Positions 11,152 through 22,828 are shown, counted from the stretch's first letter. The stretch: 35,524 bases of DNA from Hofstenia miamia (GCA_900660155.1 CABFPE010000004.1:473252-508775); one strand, 5' to 3'. Numbers and translations: made by a program. The notes: generated from the sequence alone by a model not told the origin.

Positions 11152-11960
11152 TTACTTTATTAATTGAGAAATATTCCTAGTCTTCTCAGTGAGGTCAGGT
11201 ATAAACATTCCATAATAGTTCAAGAACCCCATCAGTCTCTGGACGTACTTTCTAGTTTTAGGGGATTCAATTTTATCCAAAATGTTCTTAGTATTGGTTC
11301 TTATGGAAATTTTTCCCAGCTCAATAACTCCACCCAAGAAGGTTACTTTCATTTGACCTAGTTGTTACCATTGACTTTCAATCCAGCATTGTGTAATAAA
11401 TCCAGTGTTCTACTCAGTTTCTCAAGATCTTTGGGAAACATTTGACTAGAATATCATCTATATAGGCAGAAATGCCAGGCTCTAACATATTTGCCTCATT
11501 CTTCAGAACTTTGGAAACATACCTATGGAGGGTGGCAGGGCATTACACATGTCAAATGCCATATACTTCCACTCATATAATATGTACAGAGTGATAAAGG
11601 CAGTTTTCTTGAAATCAGATGGCACATCAGCACTTACCAGTAAGCCTTGCAAAGATTGAGTCATGAAAAGAATATTGCAGCTTGCATTGTATAAAAGATC
11701 TTTTATCTGAGGTAAGAGATAAGCATCTCATTTAACTCATGGAAATTGATACAGAGGCAGTATTTGTCCCTTTGTTTGATAAATACAGATGGTGCTGAGT
11801 ACAGGCTATTGCTTCCTTGAATTATACCACTCTTGATAAGATTACTCAAGATTTTCTCATATTCTCCATTGAGATTCACCAGGACTCTTCTTATAGGTAA
11901 AGGGATTTGTTTGTCATGTTTCATCTCAATGGCATGCACTGCACCAATCACTTGTCCCAC
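11152..11960 (-). pseudogene. Gypsy reverse transcriptase
   Basis: N-terminal part 11960-11703: HAIEMKHDKQIPLPIRRV, EYEKILSNLIKSGIIQGSNS, then SAPSVFIKQRDKYCLCINFH. A shifted frame continues FKKTAFITLYILYEWKYMAF. The active-site box AYIDDILVK covers 11453-11464 (YIDD). Thumb part 11352-11152: FLGGVIELGKI, then LMGFLNYYGMFIPDLTEKT. The order and motifs are those of Ty3/Gypsy RT, which copies element RNA into DNA. Several frameshifts and stops lie between the pieces. Confidence 0.88.
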
Positions 11961-12227
11961 ATGGATGGAGCCATAATTGAATACTTCACTCTTGCCTTGA
12001 AGTGAAGACAGTGGGGATTCTCACTGTATCTGACGTATCATCAATGTCATGGACAGTCATGAAGATTGGTAAACATGTGGTTATATCATTTTCTACCTGG
12101 ACAGGTATGGCAACAATCTCAAGTTGTGCATAATTAATGTGGACAGGAAACTTTGAACTATTAAGAATAGTGATGCAGGTCTTCCCCTGCTTAATGTGAC
12201 ATAATCAGGTAAAAAGTTGATTCCCTT

Positions 12228-12745
12228 CTAGTAAGTACCTCTTTGTCCAGCAATCATCACATCACTGTTATAATAGCTGTCAGTAAACATGGTTGCTCTT
12301 GTCCAGTTTTGGGATTCTATGACAACAGACTCAGTGAGCTGAAAGAAAATTTCTTGCTTGGGGATCACAGTCAACTGTGAGACCTCATTGTCTTTAATTG
12401 AGATGGTGTTACTTCCATAATCAATTACACATGCATTTCTTTCTAGGAAATCACTACCCAAGATGATGTTGTAGGGCAGAAGTTGGTGATAAGTGCTGAA
12501 AACAACTTGATCCACTTGAAAAAGTTCCTTATTAATTCAAAGTTCTAAGTCACAGACTTTTTGTTTTAACAAGATGTTGTTCCCTGAAGCATATATTAAG
12601 CAAATTGCAGAGGGGTCTAGCTCATCCCTGCTCATACATAACATACTACAACATTTGTCACTGATAATCAATGCAAATGCTCCATGTTCATGGTAGCATA
12701 TACTAAACTTCCATTAACTTTGACAGGAATAACCATTCTTCCTCA
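12228..12745 (-). pseudogene. Gypsy aspartic protease, active site destroyed
   Basis: Reads VIPVKVNGSLVYATM, then the codon AAC (12686-12688) where DTG should begin, a one-base deletion, and GAFALIISDKCC in the next frame. Farther on come LPYNIILGSDFLERNACVID and NTISIKDNE, the second half of a retropepsin-like domain. An in-frame TGA separates the halves near 12544. The Asp of DTG is Asn and the frame is lost at the same place, so the copy could not process its polyprotein. Confidence 0.78.
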
Positions 12746-12899
12746 TCATTTTAGTGATAATGAGAACATCATGTGCTTGGTTGTCAGGAGGCAGTGCTCC
12801 AGTCAGTTTAAAGTATCAGTAACTTTGACTTCATCAAATTCAGAGTGAGGATCCTCTGTCTCAGGTTCTTCAATCAGAAATCAATTTCCATCAGCTATA

Positions 12900-14520
12900 A
12901 TTCAGCACTATATGTATTTTTTAGGTGGTCCTTCTGACAACACCAATAGCAATGGACAGCAGAGACTTCAAATTTTTTCTTGGGGGAATGATTATCACTC
13001 AGTACAATCTCTTTTAACTTGAATTTTCCAAGTTCTGTTTTAATCTTCATTTCACCAACATCCCTTTTGATTCAACTTGAATTATGTATCAGATATAACA
13101 CACTGATACATAATGATAACATGAAGGTCATTTTCAGGATTGCATTTCAGCTCTAATTGACTGCAGATGCAGATATACTGAGGAAATCCTTGACAGATAT
13201 AAGAGAACAGGTCATGTTGTGAATATTCTGGAGACAGGTATCTTAACTGAACAGTAATGTAGTTTTGAATGTCATCTCCCTTTTTGAACAACATCTCACA
13301 CAGCAATGTTTTGTATTGGTGCTTTATGTTGTGAGCATGATAATGGGCTTTGAAATATCCTATCAATAGCTGATAATCAATGTTGGTTTCATGATCCAAC
13401 ATCGTGTATTGGTTGTAAGCAAGTCCCTGTAGATACATTGGGAACTGAATGACTGCAACATCTTGTGTGCTGTGATACTGTTTCATTATAAGCTCAAAAT
13501 AAAAAAACCATTCATCAAATGATTGTGATACTTCATTAATACAGCCCTTGAATTTGGATAAAACAGAGTGCTTATTAAAGTGTTCATGGCTGTTTGGGTT
13601 TGATAGAAAGGATTGACCAAGTACACTGTGGCTGGCTAGTTGTCACAGACCTGATAGGCATACTTGGATAACTGAGTCCAGATACTACATGCTCAGAGAC
13701 AGTAGGCACAACAGTGATATTAACAGGTGCCAGAGGAGTCAAAGTTCTATTCATAGGACACAGTACCTTTTGAGGGTTTGGCATGGCCACAGTGGATATT
13801 GGTGACACATGTGTCAGAGTAGATTGGGTAAATGTTGGACTACAATTTACAAGTGAGGTGGCTGGTGAGGCAGACTGGGGTGTTACTGAAGTTGCAAAGA
13901 GCTGGTTGGGAACCTCTGTGAGCTGGGAAGACACTATTTGCCTGACTTTATTGATAAACTTCTCACTAAAAGCTTCCAATACTTTGTCTAATACAGCCCA
14001 CATAATGTAGTCAACAGAATTAGCAGGACTCAGAGGAGGACGTACTTCAGTACAAGCAGTTGTTGTCAGGCTGGTGCATGTAGAAGCAAGATCATGAAGT
14101 TGAAGTTCTAAGGAAGTGATTGCTTCCAGCATTCTCTGTTCCCTGTTCTGATATTTAACATGCTGGCAATTTAATTCAGTTTGCAGACATTCGATGCACT
14201 GTTCACATTCCATCCTCATTGTCATTTCCTGTGATAAAGACTCCTTTAAATTCCTTTAAATTTTCAATTTCTAACATCAGAGCATCTAATTGCAGTGTCA
14301 GATCTCAATATGGATGAGAAGGGATTGGTGGAGCACTAGTGGTATTGACGATGTGTTGGTGGTTCATTGGAGAGGTTTGACTGGGGGAAGTAGGTAAAGA
14401 TAAATTAACTAATAATCCAATGGTACAAGTGGTAATGTTCTGGCTACCAGTGCTTGCACAGGGGATGCTCCACAAAGGAGTCCCAGTAGGAGAAAAAACA
14501 ACAGTACTACTAGAATCCAT
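12900..14520 (-). pseudogene. Gypsy gag (capsid and nucleocapsid)
   Basis: Best start is ATG at 14520-14518 (MDSSSTVV), about 240 nt after the primer-binding site. Order: a Ser/Thr/Pro-rich N terminus, a TGA at about 14304 and a frameshift near 14230, a coiled-coil-like segment (RMLEAITSLELQLHDL), a Pro/Ser-rich linker, then a capsid-like region (FDEWFFYFELIMKQYHS; YFKAHYHAHNIKHQYKT). A nucleocapsid zinc knuckle lies at 12951-12910: C-x2-C-x4-H-x4-Y, where the last ligand is Tyr (TAT) in place of Cys. The capsid family was assigned by position and general pattern rather than by strong similarity. Confidence 0.7.
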
Positions 14521-14758
14521 AGTTAAAACAAAAGTAAAGAAAACAAGAACTTTCAAAAAAATCCATTACAATTTGGGAAAACATCCAAAACTCAGGTAAC
14601 AATGACAGTTATCAGAACAGCAGCAATTAGGCATTATGGTAGTGATTTGTAACAAATCCAACATACAAAAACAGAGAGAATAATTAGGATAGAAAATAAA
14701 AGAATCAAAACAAACAAGTTAAGAGCATCAGGTGAGTGTAGCTTGGTGGCAGTTCAGG

Positions 14759-14776
14759 ATCACGTCAGGGTCACCA
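14759..14776 (-). promoter_or_regulatory. Primer-binding site, tRNA-Trp type
   Basis: The minus strand reads TGGTGACCCTGACGTGAT immediately after the LTR end ...CTACA. This differs at one base from the tRNA-Trp primer-binding site known from avian alpharetroviruses (TGGTGACCCCGACGTGAT). It fixes the LTR boundary and the element orientation. Confidence 0.8.
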
Positions 14777-15706
14777 TGTAGAATCAGGAGTGTGAACTAG
14801 AACAGCACTGAGGAAATTAATGCCATGGCTGAAGGTTGGGAAGAGTGACCATCTCATAGAGTAGCCCTGATTCTAGTGAAGATAGGAAAACATCAGTAAT
14901 TCATTCAAGTAACTAGTAACTGCTTAGAGGGAAAACATCCAGGATGACCAATTCATATGGATTCATGCCAGAGTGATATCCAAGAAGAGAGGTTTGAAAC
15001 TTGCTTGAAAGGTGCTACTCTATTTGTCTCACATTTTATTATCTAGCTCAATAAACCATCTCAATTGTTCTCTTATCTCTCAGCTCATGTAATAATAGCA
15101 TGTAATTACCATGCATTTGTGCTAGCCAATGGCATAATATCATCACAGTGTAATCAATTATCAATTTTCTGCCCATGTTGCATTTGAATGAAAGGTTTTT
15201 TATATCTACACATAACTGTATCCATATCCTAATGTGGTCCACAATTTGGGCTGAAACTGTCTAGGAACTAGTCGTCATCCCCAGTTCAGAAGAGTGACTC
15301 CCAAATTGTTCACAGAAACTTAGGAAATTATCATTGCAACCATTTGTGAGATAAAATCAATTGCTCTTTCTCTACAGTGTTTCTCACATTTGTACAAAAT
15401 CATAATTTTCGCCTGTCTTTGTTTACAACTTAAACATTATGTTTTCCCTCACGAATTGAATTGATTAATAATAACATGTTAGCACCAATTGAGGGGACAT
15501 TATTTTTGTGCCATGAGTTAAGCTTGAAAATGAAAGTACATGATACTGATGTCACTAAAAATTACAAGAATAACATTTTCAAAAGAATTTAAAAGAAAAT
15601 GGGCACAATTTCACCGAGTGACTCTACATTAGCTGACTTGGATCTCCACTAAGCTGCTTACAGAACTTTGCGAATGGAAATATATTGTCTGTCATGGGTC
15701 ACCACA
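14777..15706 (-). repeat. 5' LTR of the Gypsy element (outer end tentative)
   Basis: Inner end is firm: plus strand TGTAGAATC at 14777, adjoining the primer-binding site. The outer end is placed at ...CACCACA (15706) because it gives terminal TGTG...CTACA in element orientation, but no second LTR confirms this. On the minus strand a TATAAAAAA box lies at about 15196-15204 and AATAAA at 15035-15040, an arrangement expected for the U3/R/U5 order. Confidence 0.6.
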
Positions 15707-16063
15707 CCCCTTTTTTGCATTTTCATGTGGATACCAAGCTAGCCAATCAACTACAACACATATAAAATCGTAGCTGCTTGATTTCTTTCCTTCACATAGT
15801 TCTATTCAGCTGACCAACCAGCATCATTAGTTTTGTTTAAAATTCTTTAAATCTACTCTTCAAATGAATTGCGTTCCAACATCCTTACCTTTTAATACAA
15901 ATGAGCGAACTAGCATTCATTATCCAAGCATACGCACAAGAACTGAACAATATCATAGATCACTTATACCTTCAATAATTTGCAAGATTAACAGTAACAC
16001 TTACTTAAAGAAATCTATAGTGTAATCTATTATTTGCTTATATCTATTGGTTTTTTGTAAGCT

Positions 16064-16804
16064 TTATATTTCTCTCTCTCTCTCTTTCAATATGAAAAGT
16101 GCAAAAGAGAGATTATAAGTAAATTGAATACCCAGCAGTTTCAGTTCATTTACTATTTCTATTCCATTAACAGGAGGAATTACAAAGTTTTTGGAATTCA
16201 TTATCTTTAGCTCTTTAGATTTAGAATTATTTAAAATGAAATTGTTTCTTTTACACCAGTTAAGTGTTGCTGAAATATCTTCTTCAGCTCTGTTATAAGA
16301 ATTTTTACCTTTAACTATGATGTTTATATCATCTGCAAACTTTACAATTTCAGTATCAAATCTTTGCAACTTTAAGTCATCATAAGGCAAATTGAAATGA
16401 GGAGAGCCCAAAGCTGTTCAAACGCCACTATTTGTTATGCAAATTGTAGCATTACATTTTTGCATGGAAACCATCTGTCTTCTATCCATGAGGAACGATC
16501 TCACCAAGTTAATAACAAACAGACAGATTTTTGGACAACTTTCATTAATTGTGAGATGATAATATTGTGGACCAATAATACATGCAAACTCGACCTCCAG
16601 TTGTTTTTGAGGAATTGACTGCAGAATGATCTTTTCTAAGAACTTTATATCCAGCAATAGAAACGAAAGAATCATTATACTTGACTTAAACCAAGATTTG
16701 GTAACACAACAGATATCAATAGAATGATGGGAAAGACTGGTTTGTAGGAAAATTGTTGCATTTTTCTTTTTAATGGACCAAGCATTTACTAGTATGATTT
16801 TTGG
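16064..16804 (-). pseudogene. Internally deleted LINE: endonuclease start joined to RT
   Basis: On the minus strand from about 16804: FHAPKIILVNAWSIKKK and HHSIDICCVTKSWF (start of an APE-type endonuclease), then, after about 30 codons, LVRSFLMDRRQMVSM, ITNSGV, a TGA in place of the PQG region, GSPHFNLPYDD and KFADDINIIVKG (FADD, 16328-16339, RT active site), WCKRNNFILNNSKSKEL and LKLLGIQF. Most of the endonuclease and the RT fingers are missing, so a deletion of well over 1 kb relative to intact Jockey/CR1-type LINEs is inferred. The fragment ends in a GA-rich tract at about 16071-16090. The clade is not fixed. Confidence 0.82.
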
Positions 16805-16976
16805 AGCATGGAATTTAGAGCCGAGTCATGAAAGGATCACCCATTCACTTCCATTCTTTTGTTGTAGCTTTAGGTTTCTAATTTTCAGACGTTCTTTTGA
16901 AATTCATGATCTGATCAGTTCTCTTCATTGTGTTAGAATGTGTTGTTCAGTAATAACGTCATCTGATGATAGATAA

Positions 16977-17420
16977 TGAGATATAAAGAGTTTCTTTTCG
17001 AGGTTTAGACAGTGAAATCATAATTAATATTTTTTTCAATAGTTACCTACAGCGTTCTTAGGAACTTTAAATCTGTTAGGGGCTTTTCTCATCTTTTTAT
17101 TTCAGTTACCTCACTTTCACTCCAATGTGATTCAGCTTTTCTAATTAGAATAACGGCATAACTTTTTTGTTCTGAGATGCTTTACTTCACTACATCTGCC
17201 ACAAATTAATGAAACTCATCTTTCCAAGATTGCTGCTGCTCTAATTAGTTTGAAGGCAAAGAATCATACTTTCCTAGTAGAAGAAGCATAAATTTGTAGG
17301 TAGATATACAACATCTCATTGAACTACAATTTTTGTATCTTAACATGTCAAGCAATAGAAATTATTGATAAGGTAGACCAATTGAAGATGGCAATCTAAT
17401 TATTGTACTAAGCTAATATA
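16977..17420. other. No gene seen
   Basis: AT-rich sequence between the LINE remnant and a Tc1-like element. It may include more decayed LINE sequence on the minus strand, but no motif could be read with confidence. Confidence 0.35.
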
Positions 17421-17422
17421 TA

Positions 17423-18275
17423 CAATACTGGAAATATATATTCGACCACTTTGCTAATTTGATTAAATAATGAACATTCATTGGATAGAGTGTGTCTAAG
17501 ATTATAACTAAGTGTTGCTTTGAATGAGAAAGAAAAATCTATATGTCGAATACCATAAAATATGTAGAATAACATTTGGCAAATAATTTTTAATCAAAAT
17601 TAGAAAAATTGTATTGGAAAAATATATTTGGCCATCTGAAAAAATTTTAACAAATTAACAAATTCGAAAAAAAATTCAAACTAAAATACATAAATTAATA
17701 ATTGATGCAATATAAGAATTTAGCAACAAAATTATTTCTTCTAATATTTTGTAGGGTGTTCCTTTGGAGGTCTTCTTTGGTCTTTCGGACTTTGGCTTGG
17801 GGGCAATGAAGTTTTCAGAAGTGAAAAGTCTGATGATATCTTCGACAGTACTTTGAGGTCGCTCTACAAGTCGGGCTATATTACGTTGACTCATCCCCTC
17901 CAAATGTTTGGAGATTATCAACTCACGGATGGCAAGAGGTACGTAACCAGACATCATATATGGCGAAGAAAGACTGTTATTAGACATTTTCATAATAAAT
18001 AGACTGAAAAAAGCTCAACCAATTTTTTACATATTCTCTGACTTAGTTTGAAGTGACCGAATACATTTTCCAAGAAAATATTAGCTAACCACAAGTATTG
18101 TAGCATTTCTCCTTGCGATTTAAAATAAGCAGTGATAAAAATTTCTCAACATTGATGAATTCCTCTTTCTGTAACACCAAATTTTATTTTAAAATACCTA
18201 TGGCACTCTTGGCGTCCAGTTCTTAGATATATTTATGACAAATCATGGCTCGCCGAATTCTTTTTTCCAGTACTG
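17423..18275 (-). mobile_element. Tc1-like deletion derivative (853 bp)
   Basis: Ends CAATACTGGAAA (left) and the complement of CAGTACTGGAAA (right), about 21 of 26 bases matching when extended to ATTCG(A/G)C, each next to TA (17421-17422 and 18276-18277). Its 5' third is shared with the fragment at 7238-7545. It carries only the N-terminal part of a transposase gene, so most of the coding region has been deleted and it could move only with a transposase supplied by another copy. Confidence 0.85.
17676..17993 (-). pseudogene. Tc1-like transposase, N-terminal fragment (105 codons)
   Basis: MKMSNNSLSS start, then PLAIRELIISKHLEGMSQRN and IARLVERPQSTVEDIIRLF, the first helix-turn-helix of the paired-like DNA-binding domain of Tc1 transposases, followed by KPKSERPKKTSKGTPYKIL, matching the GRPRK-type linker. 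The second helix-turn-helix and the whole DDE domain are absent; the last 20 codons are AT-rich and look unrelated. Confidence 0.8.
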
Positions 18276-18473
18276 TACAAGAAAATATTAATGAAATACT
18301 TTATATTTCCAACTTCTTCTTCTTTAAGAAACCATGAATAAATTTACTTTGATGCAAAGCAATGAGCAAATTCTGAAACCGAGTAGATTGGGATAAAAAT
18401 GTAAATTGAATATGGAACAGTTTGCAGTTATAATAATACAATGAAAATTGGATATTAGTAGAGCTAGAAAGCC

Positions 18474-18926
18474 AGGGTGGAACTATTTGACAAAAATAGT
18501 GACGCAACCCAATCGGTCGACCTGTGTGGGTTTTAAGGGTATCAACATGACCGGTATACAACTGGTAGGAAATATATCCTAACTTCTAAAACTAATTAGC
18601 TCCCATATGAGGTTTTTATTTTTTTATTTATGAGTGCAGAAATGAATATATTAAAAAAACTATTAATGAATTTATAAAAAAACAGATTTTAGGAAATAGT
18701 ACAAATTCATTAGTACAGTATACGTAAATTGTTGATAATTGCTTCTTTGAGAACAATAATTGATTCCACTGCGTCGCTTCTTATAGTAGCAAGGTCGTGG
18801 GTAGCAACCCGCCCTCCAATTGAAAAGTGACGTTCTTACTATGATTTTCGGTTCAAATATCTCAACCCAACGCAAGCCAACCCAGGCCAACTAAACAGGT
18901 CGAACCCAACCGGTTCTAACAAAGCC
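18474..18926 (-). mobile_element. hAT-type deletion derivative
   Basis: Contains a hAT transposase C terminus and is flanked by an exact 8-bp direct repeat AGAAAGCC (18466-18473 and 18927-18934), the hAT target-duplication length. Near both ends lie GC-richer patches containing related words (CGGTCGACCTGTG at left, CAGGTCGAACCC at right), in opposite orientation. The outermost ends do not form an obvious inverted repeat, so the exact boundaries are uncertain. Confidence 0.55.
18710..18832 (-). pseudogene. hAT transposase C-terminal dimerisation fragment
   Basis: Reads RHFSIGGRVATHDLATIRSD then AVESIIVLKEAIINNLRIL and a TAA stop. The pattern (R-x-FS-x-GGRV-x-x-x-x-x-x-x-IRSDAVE-x-x-x-x-LK) is the end of the hAT dimerisation domain. 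Nothing upstream of this piece survives; only the last 40 codons are present. Confidence 0.65.
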
Positions 18927-18934
18927 AGAAAGCC

Positions 18935-20879
18935 TCAATAATACAAAAAATTCTTTTGGCCGAAATCAGATTGCAAATATTTAGGTTGTAGGATAAAAAT
19001 TTCTAAGTAATTTCATTATGTCAAAAATTTAATAGGTTAAAATAGATTAAAATCGATCATTTGTGTAGTGAATTTGTAATTTTTAAAAAAATGGTTATCA
19101 AAATACAAATTCAAATCCAACGAAAAGTACAATTAGTTAAAATTCAAGAAACTATTGCGATAGTTAGCAGCTAATATTTAACTGGTGCATTATTGCAATG
19201 CCATACTTGAAAGAAGTTTTTTGGCAGCTTCGAAAACTTTCAGGATCGCCATTGTTTGAAGACGTTTGAATTAGGTTATTTAGGTCAATAAAAAGCCATA
19301 ATTTCTTAATTTTTTTTGTAAATTTTATCACAAAATAATCGCTCTAGTTATTGGACAATGTCATACACTATGAATATACGTTTTAGAACTTCTTCAGAAA
19401 ATAACATTTTATTTGATAAGGCATATATCTGCAAATAATATATTTCCTAAAAAGTTGAAAATAACTCTTTTATAACTTAGAAAATATTAAGTATTAATTA
19501 TAATTATTCTACATTTCATTTTAGTCTAACTCTCTTATAGAAGAAACTACATTCTAATATAATTTCTATTTTCAGAAATGTATCTATTTTTTATATAGTT
19601 TGATGCCTTTTGAAATAAGCAAGAACTAGATTTAGTGATTATGAAATTTAAAATTTTATCTTCTTGACGTTGGTTTTTTAAAAATTTCCTCCTATCTTGC
19701 GGAAATAAGAGCGGGAGTGGTCTCGCATGACTCTAACATGAACTTAAAGTAAAAGCGAAGGCAGTGCGGAAGATTAGAGACCTATATTTTCGAGAAGTAA
19801 GTGAACAGCATACTATTAAAGATTTAAGCTTACGTGAAGAATGAATACTCGCACTTCAAATCAAAGCTCTAGTTGAGTTTGCTGTATAATATGATTATAT
19901 ATGTATCACCTTTTTCTTTTATTGTCATCAATTTTAGTATATAAAACCCATTTTTATGTTCAAAGAACAACTTAAAAACAAATTATTCTGGGACACAATG
20001 CTTTTCTTTCATCTAGAATTGCATTCTATTAACTACCTAATGTTCATTCATATTATCCATTGTCATTACAATTATATACTTACATATTTAATATATTTTA
20101 TGGTTGATAGATTATCTAAATGTTAATTCTGATTTGTAAATGTTACATTAATTGTTTATAAATTCTTTGCAATAATCATTCATTGCTAGTTTCCTGGTTT
20201 TATTCAAAATGTTTTGAAAAAGAGATTATCTCATTAAATTCCCAAAATTTATCAATTTTATTTCCTCTTAGGTATGAAATTTTCTTATTGTATCATTCTG
20301 TTTCTATTTTGTACTTCAATTTTTCTATTAATTTACTCAGAAGTTTAAGAAGTATGAACATGCAAATTTTGCACAAATTCTATTATATTGTTGATTTAAA
20401 TAGATTTCATCAAAGTAATGGAGTTTAATATTGTATCTAAATTTCACATTTGCAAATATACCAAAACGCTTCATAGAATATTCATTTTTTGCTCTATTTT
20501 GGATTCAATAGATATTTTAGAAAAATTTTTTAATGGATCCTGCAACAAGAGCATGCATTTAATCAAAAATCCTTTGAAATTTACATAAGTAAATGTATTT
20601 TGTAGGAAAAGTTTGACAGCATATCAAGCGAGCAACAGAAATACTTTCTTCTTTAAAATATTGCAAGCCTTTGAGGATATATACGGTTTGGGGCATAAAG
20701 ACTTCCACATTTCAAATGCTGTTTTCTTCACTATTTTTTCTATCGAAATTTAAGTTTGTTTGTTCTTTTGTTCACATAACTGTCTAAATATCTTGTTTCC
20801 AATTTTAGCGAGATATTGTTGAATTTCAATTCTAGCGTTTAAGTATGAAGAAGTATGAGACAGAAGTCTGTACGTGATA
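18935..20879. other. Gene-free AT-rich stretch
   Basis: Mostly A/T-run sequence with no recognisable domain. One short stretch near 19750-19880 is less AT-rich and translates in part as KAKAVRKIRDLYFREVSEQ before a stop, which may be a decayed coding fragment, but I cannot name it. Confidence 0.35.
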
Positions 20880-21150
20880 AAATTGTTGTTCCGAAATGAT
20901 GGAATTAGTGATAAGGTTGCTAAATCTTTGCAGGAAAACATTTCACCGTGATGAAGTGATATCAGGAAACACGATACAATAATTCGCAAGCACATCTTAG
21001 CCCGAACTAGATCCGTTCGTATTAAAGGATTGGTGTACGCATTAAAGAAGCACGTAGAGAAATCATCACAGAAACATGCTTCAAACAGCAAAGGAGTTTC
21101 AAATCTCCAAAAGATCTTTGAGGGGAATCGTGAAAGATGATGCAACTTAA
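20880..21150 (+). pseudogene. Third transposase remnant (Tc1/mariner HTH region)
   Basis: Two frames join near 21057: HILARTRSVRIKGLVYALKK, then RNHHRNMLQTAKEFQISKRS and LRGIVKDDAT ending in TAA (21148-21150). A linker with RSVR followed by a helix-turn-helix AKEFQIS-x-RSLR-x-IVKDD resembles the second DNA-binding motif of some Tc1/mariner transposases. It has a frameshift and no catalytic domain. The assignment is from pattern recognition of a short piece. Confidence 0.5.
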
Positions 21151-22828
21151 CCTCCTGAGTCCCGAGAGAAGACGATCGTTTCAAAGTTACATTTTGTTAC
21201 ATATATAAATTAATATAAATCAGTATGCAAAATCTTTCAAAAAATTTAAAATTTTGTAATTTTCTGAATTCTTGCATTGCATCATATATGATACATTTCA
21301 GTTAAAGATAATGCAAAGAATTGAATTTAGGGCAATTTATAAAATCAGGAAAATTGCATAATTCTATTTCAATTTTATACTGGATCAGCAACTATTTAAA
21401 AATATTTTTTTCAGAAGTGACTATTTTTGGTTGGGGTTGTGTTCTTATTCCCCGAGTGTACTGCCCCAAATAATGTTTCCAGGTGAATTTTCTGTCGTGT
21501 TATTGAATTCAGTATATCGGCATTGTCTTAAAAATAAAATTTTTAAGTCCAACAATTCTTAGCCTCAAATTTTGTTAAGTAGCCCATTTTCGCAAAATTT
21601 TCAACTTGTTGAATTATTTCGTGAAATCATTACATCACAACAAAAAATTCTTTAACTTTTATATTAAAAACCTAACTGAGAGAAAATAAGGTTTCTCTTG
21701 CCAAAAGATTGATGTTAATGGCTTAATCCTATTAAAAGAATTGGAGCTCTAGGTGTCTCAAAAGCCGGGACGCGTAGGGTTAAGAGGATATCTATTACTT
21801 GCACATTAAATTTAGTACATATATTTAAATTCTGAGATCAGTTACTTGATAGCGTATGCTAATAAAGTTTGAAATGCATCAAGGTATATTATGTTGTCAA
21901 TAAAGAAGTTTCCGTGTGTGACTTCAATAGCACTTGGGTGCACAGAAAGATTCTTGAAAATATCAGCTAGGTATTTATATCAGAAATCAGCTTTAAGATC
22001 ATCAGCAATAATTGGGATGCACAAAACCTATTAATTCTTAAATTTTCTTTGTTAGTTCTTAAAACTTCACAAGGGGTTGCTTAATGTGAGATGATTGCAA
22101 CAAAATTCACACAAAAATTTTATAAATTCTTGTTGTGAATTTTTAAGGTCTAAAATGAGAATTTCTATAATATATATTTTACCCTCCAAAATCAAATAAG
22201 TAAATGAAATTCTACAAAAATATAAATGAATGAAAATCACTGTTTTTAACAAGTTTTATGAAATGATAATTTTGAGTTTGTTAATGAATTTTAAATATAA
22301 ATTTCTTAAATTCATTTTCGAAATAGTTCTCAGTTCGAAAATTAAACTTTAGAAAGGACTTTAGATAATTATCTAAATCTCATAAATTGTCTAAAAGTTG
22401 CAAAAAGCATATTTTTATTTCGCAAAATATACTTTTGGAATTACAATAAATGTAGCATCCCGCCTAACTTTTCATTGATAAATAGGAATTTTTTTAATTT
22501 AAATTTAATGAGGCATCCAGTTAGTATACATTTAAGGGAAGTGTAACCAATTTGAAACTACTATGTTCCTTAAATATTAGTCACTGATATTTGACAAAGT
22601 TTGAATTATATAAATCATGAAGATAAACTAAGCGATAGATCTGAAAATGTTGGAATTCTAACCCCTGTAAACAACGGACGCTAATATTGTTTGTGTATAT
22701 TTACAAATGATTGCATGAGAACGTGAACGTTTATTTTCTTATTACTGTTGTAAATCAATTCTTTCCGTGTATCTAAAATAGTTTGTTTCTTCTACCATTA
22801 TATAACTAATAGAAAAGACTAAAAAATC
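21151..22828. other. Gene-free AT-rich stretch
   Basis: No supported gene, terminal repeat or RNA. A moderately GC-richer stretch at 21420-21500 was read in all frames without a recognisable motif. Confidence 0.35.

Larger units (their letters stand above)
8300..15706 (-). mobile_element. Degenerate Ty3/Gypsy LTR retrotransposon
   Basis: Minus-strand order from the right: LTR, primer-binding site, gag, protease, reverse transcriptase, RNase H, integrase, then an uncharacterised 3' segment. RNase H before integrase gives Ty3/Gypsy order. Every domain carries stops or frameshifts. The region is visibly less AT-rich and has fewer homopolymer runs than its flanks. No second LTR was found at the left: similarity to the LINE remnant runs up to about 8300, so the 3' LTR seems lost. 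The left boundary is approximate. Confidence 0.88.

Noticed and set aside
20750..21184. 144-codon minus-strand open frame
   Set aside because: It lies opposite the transposase-like remnant read on the plus strand, whose motif content is better; the minus-strand protein has no recognisable domain.
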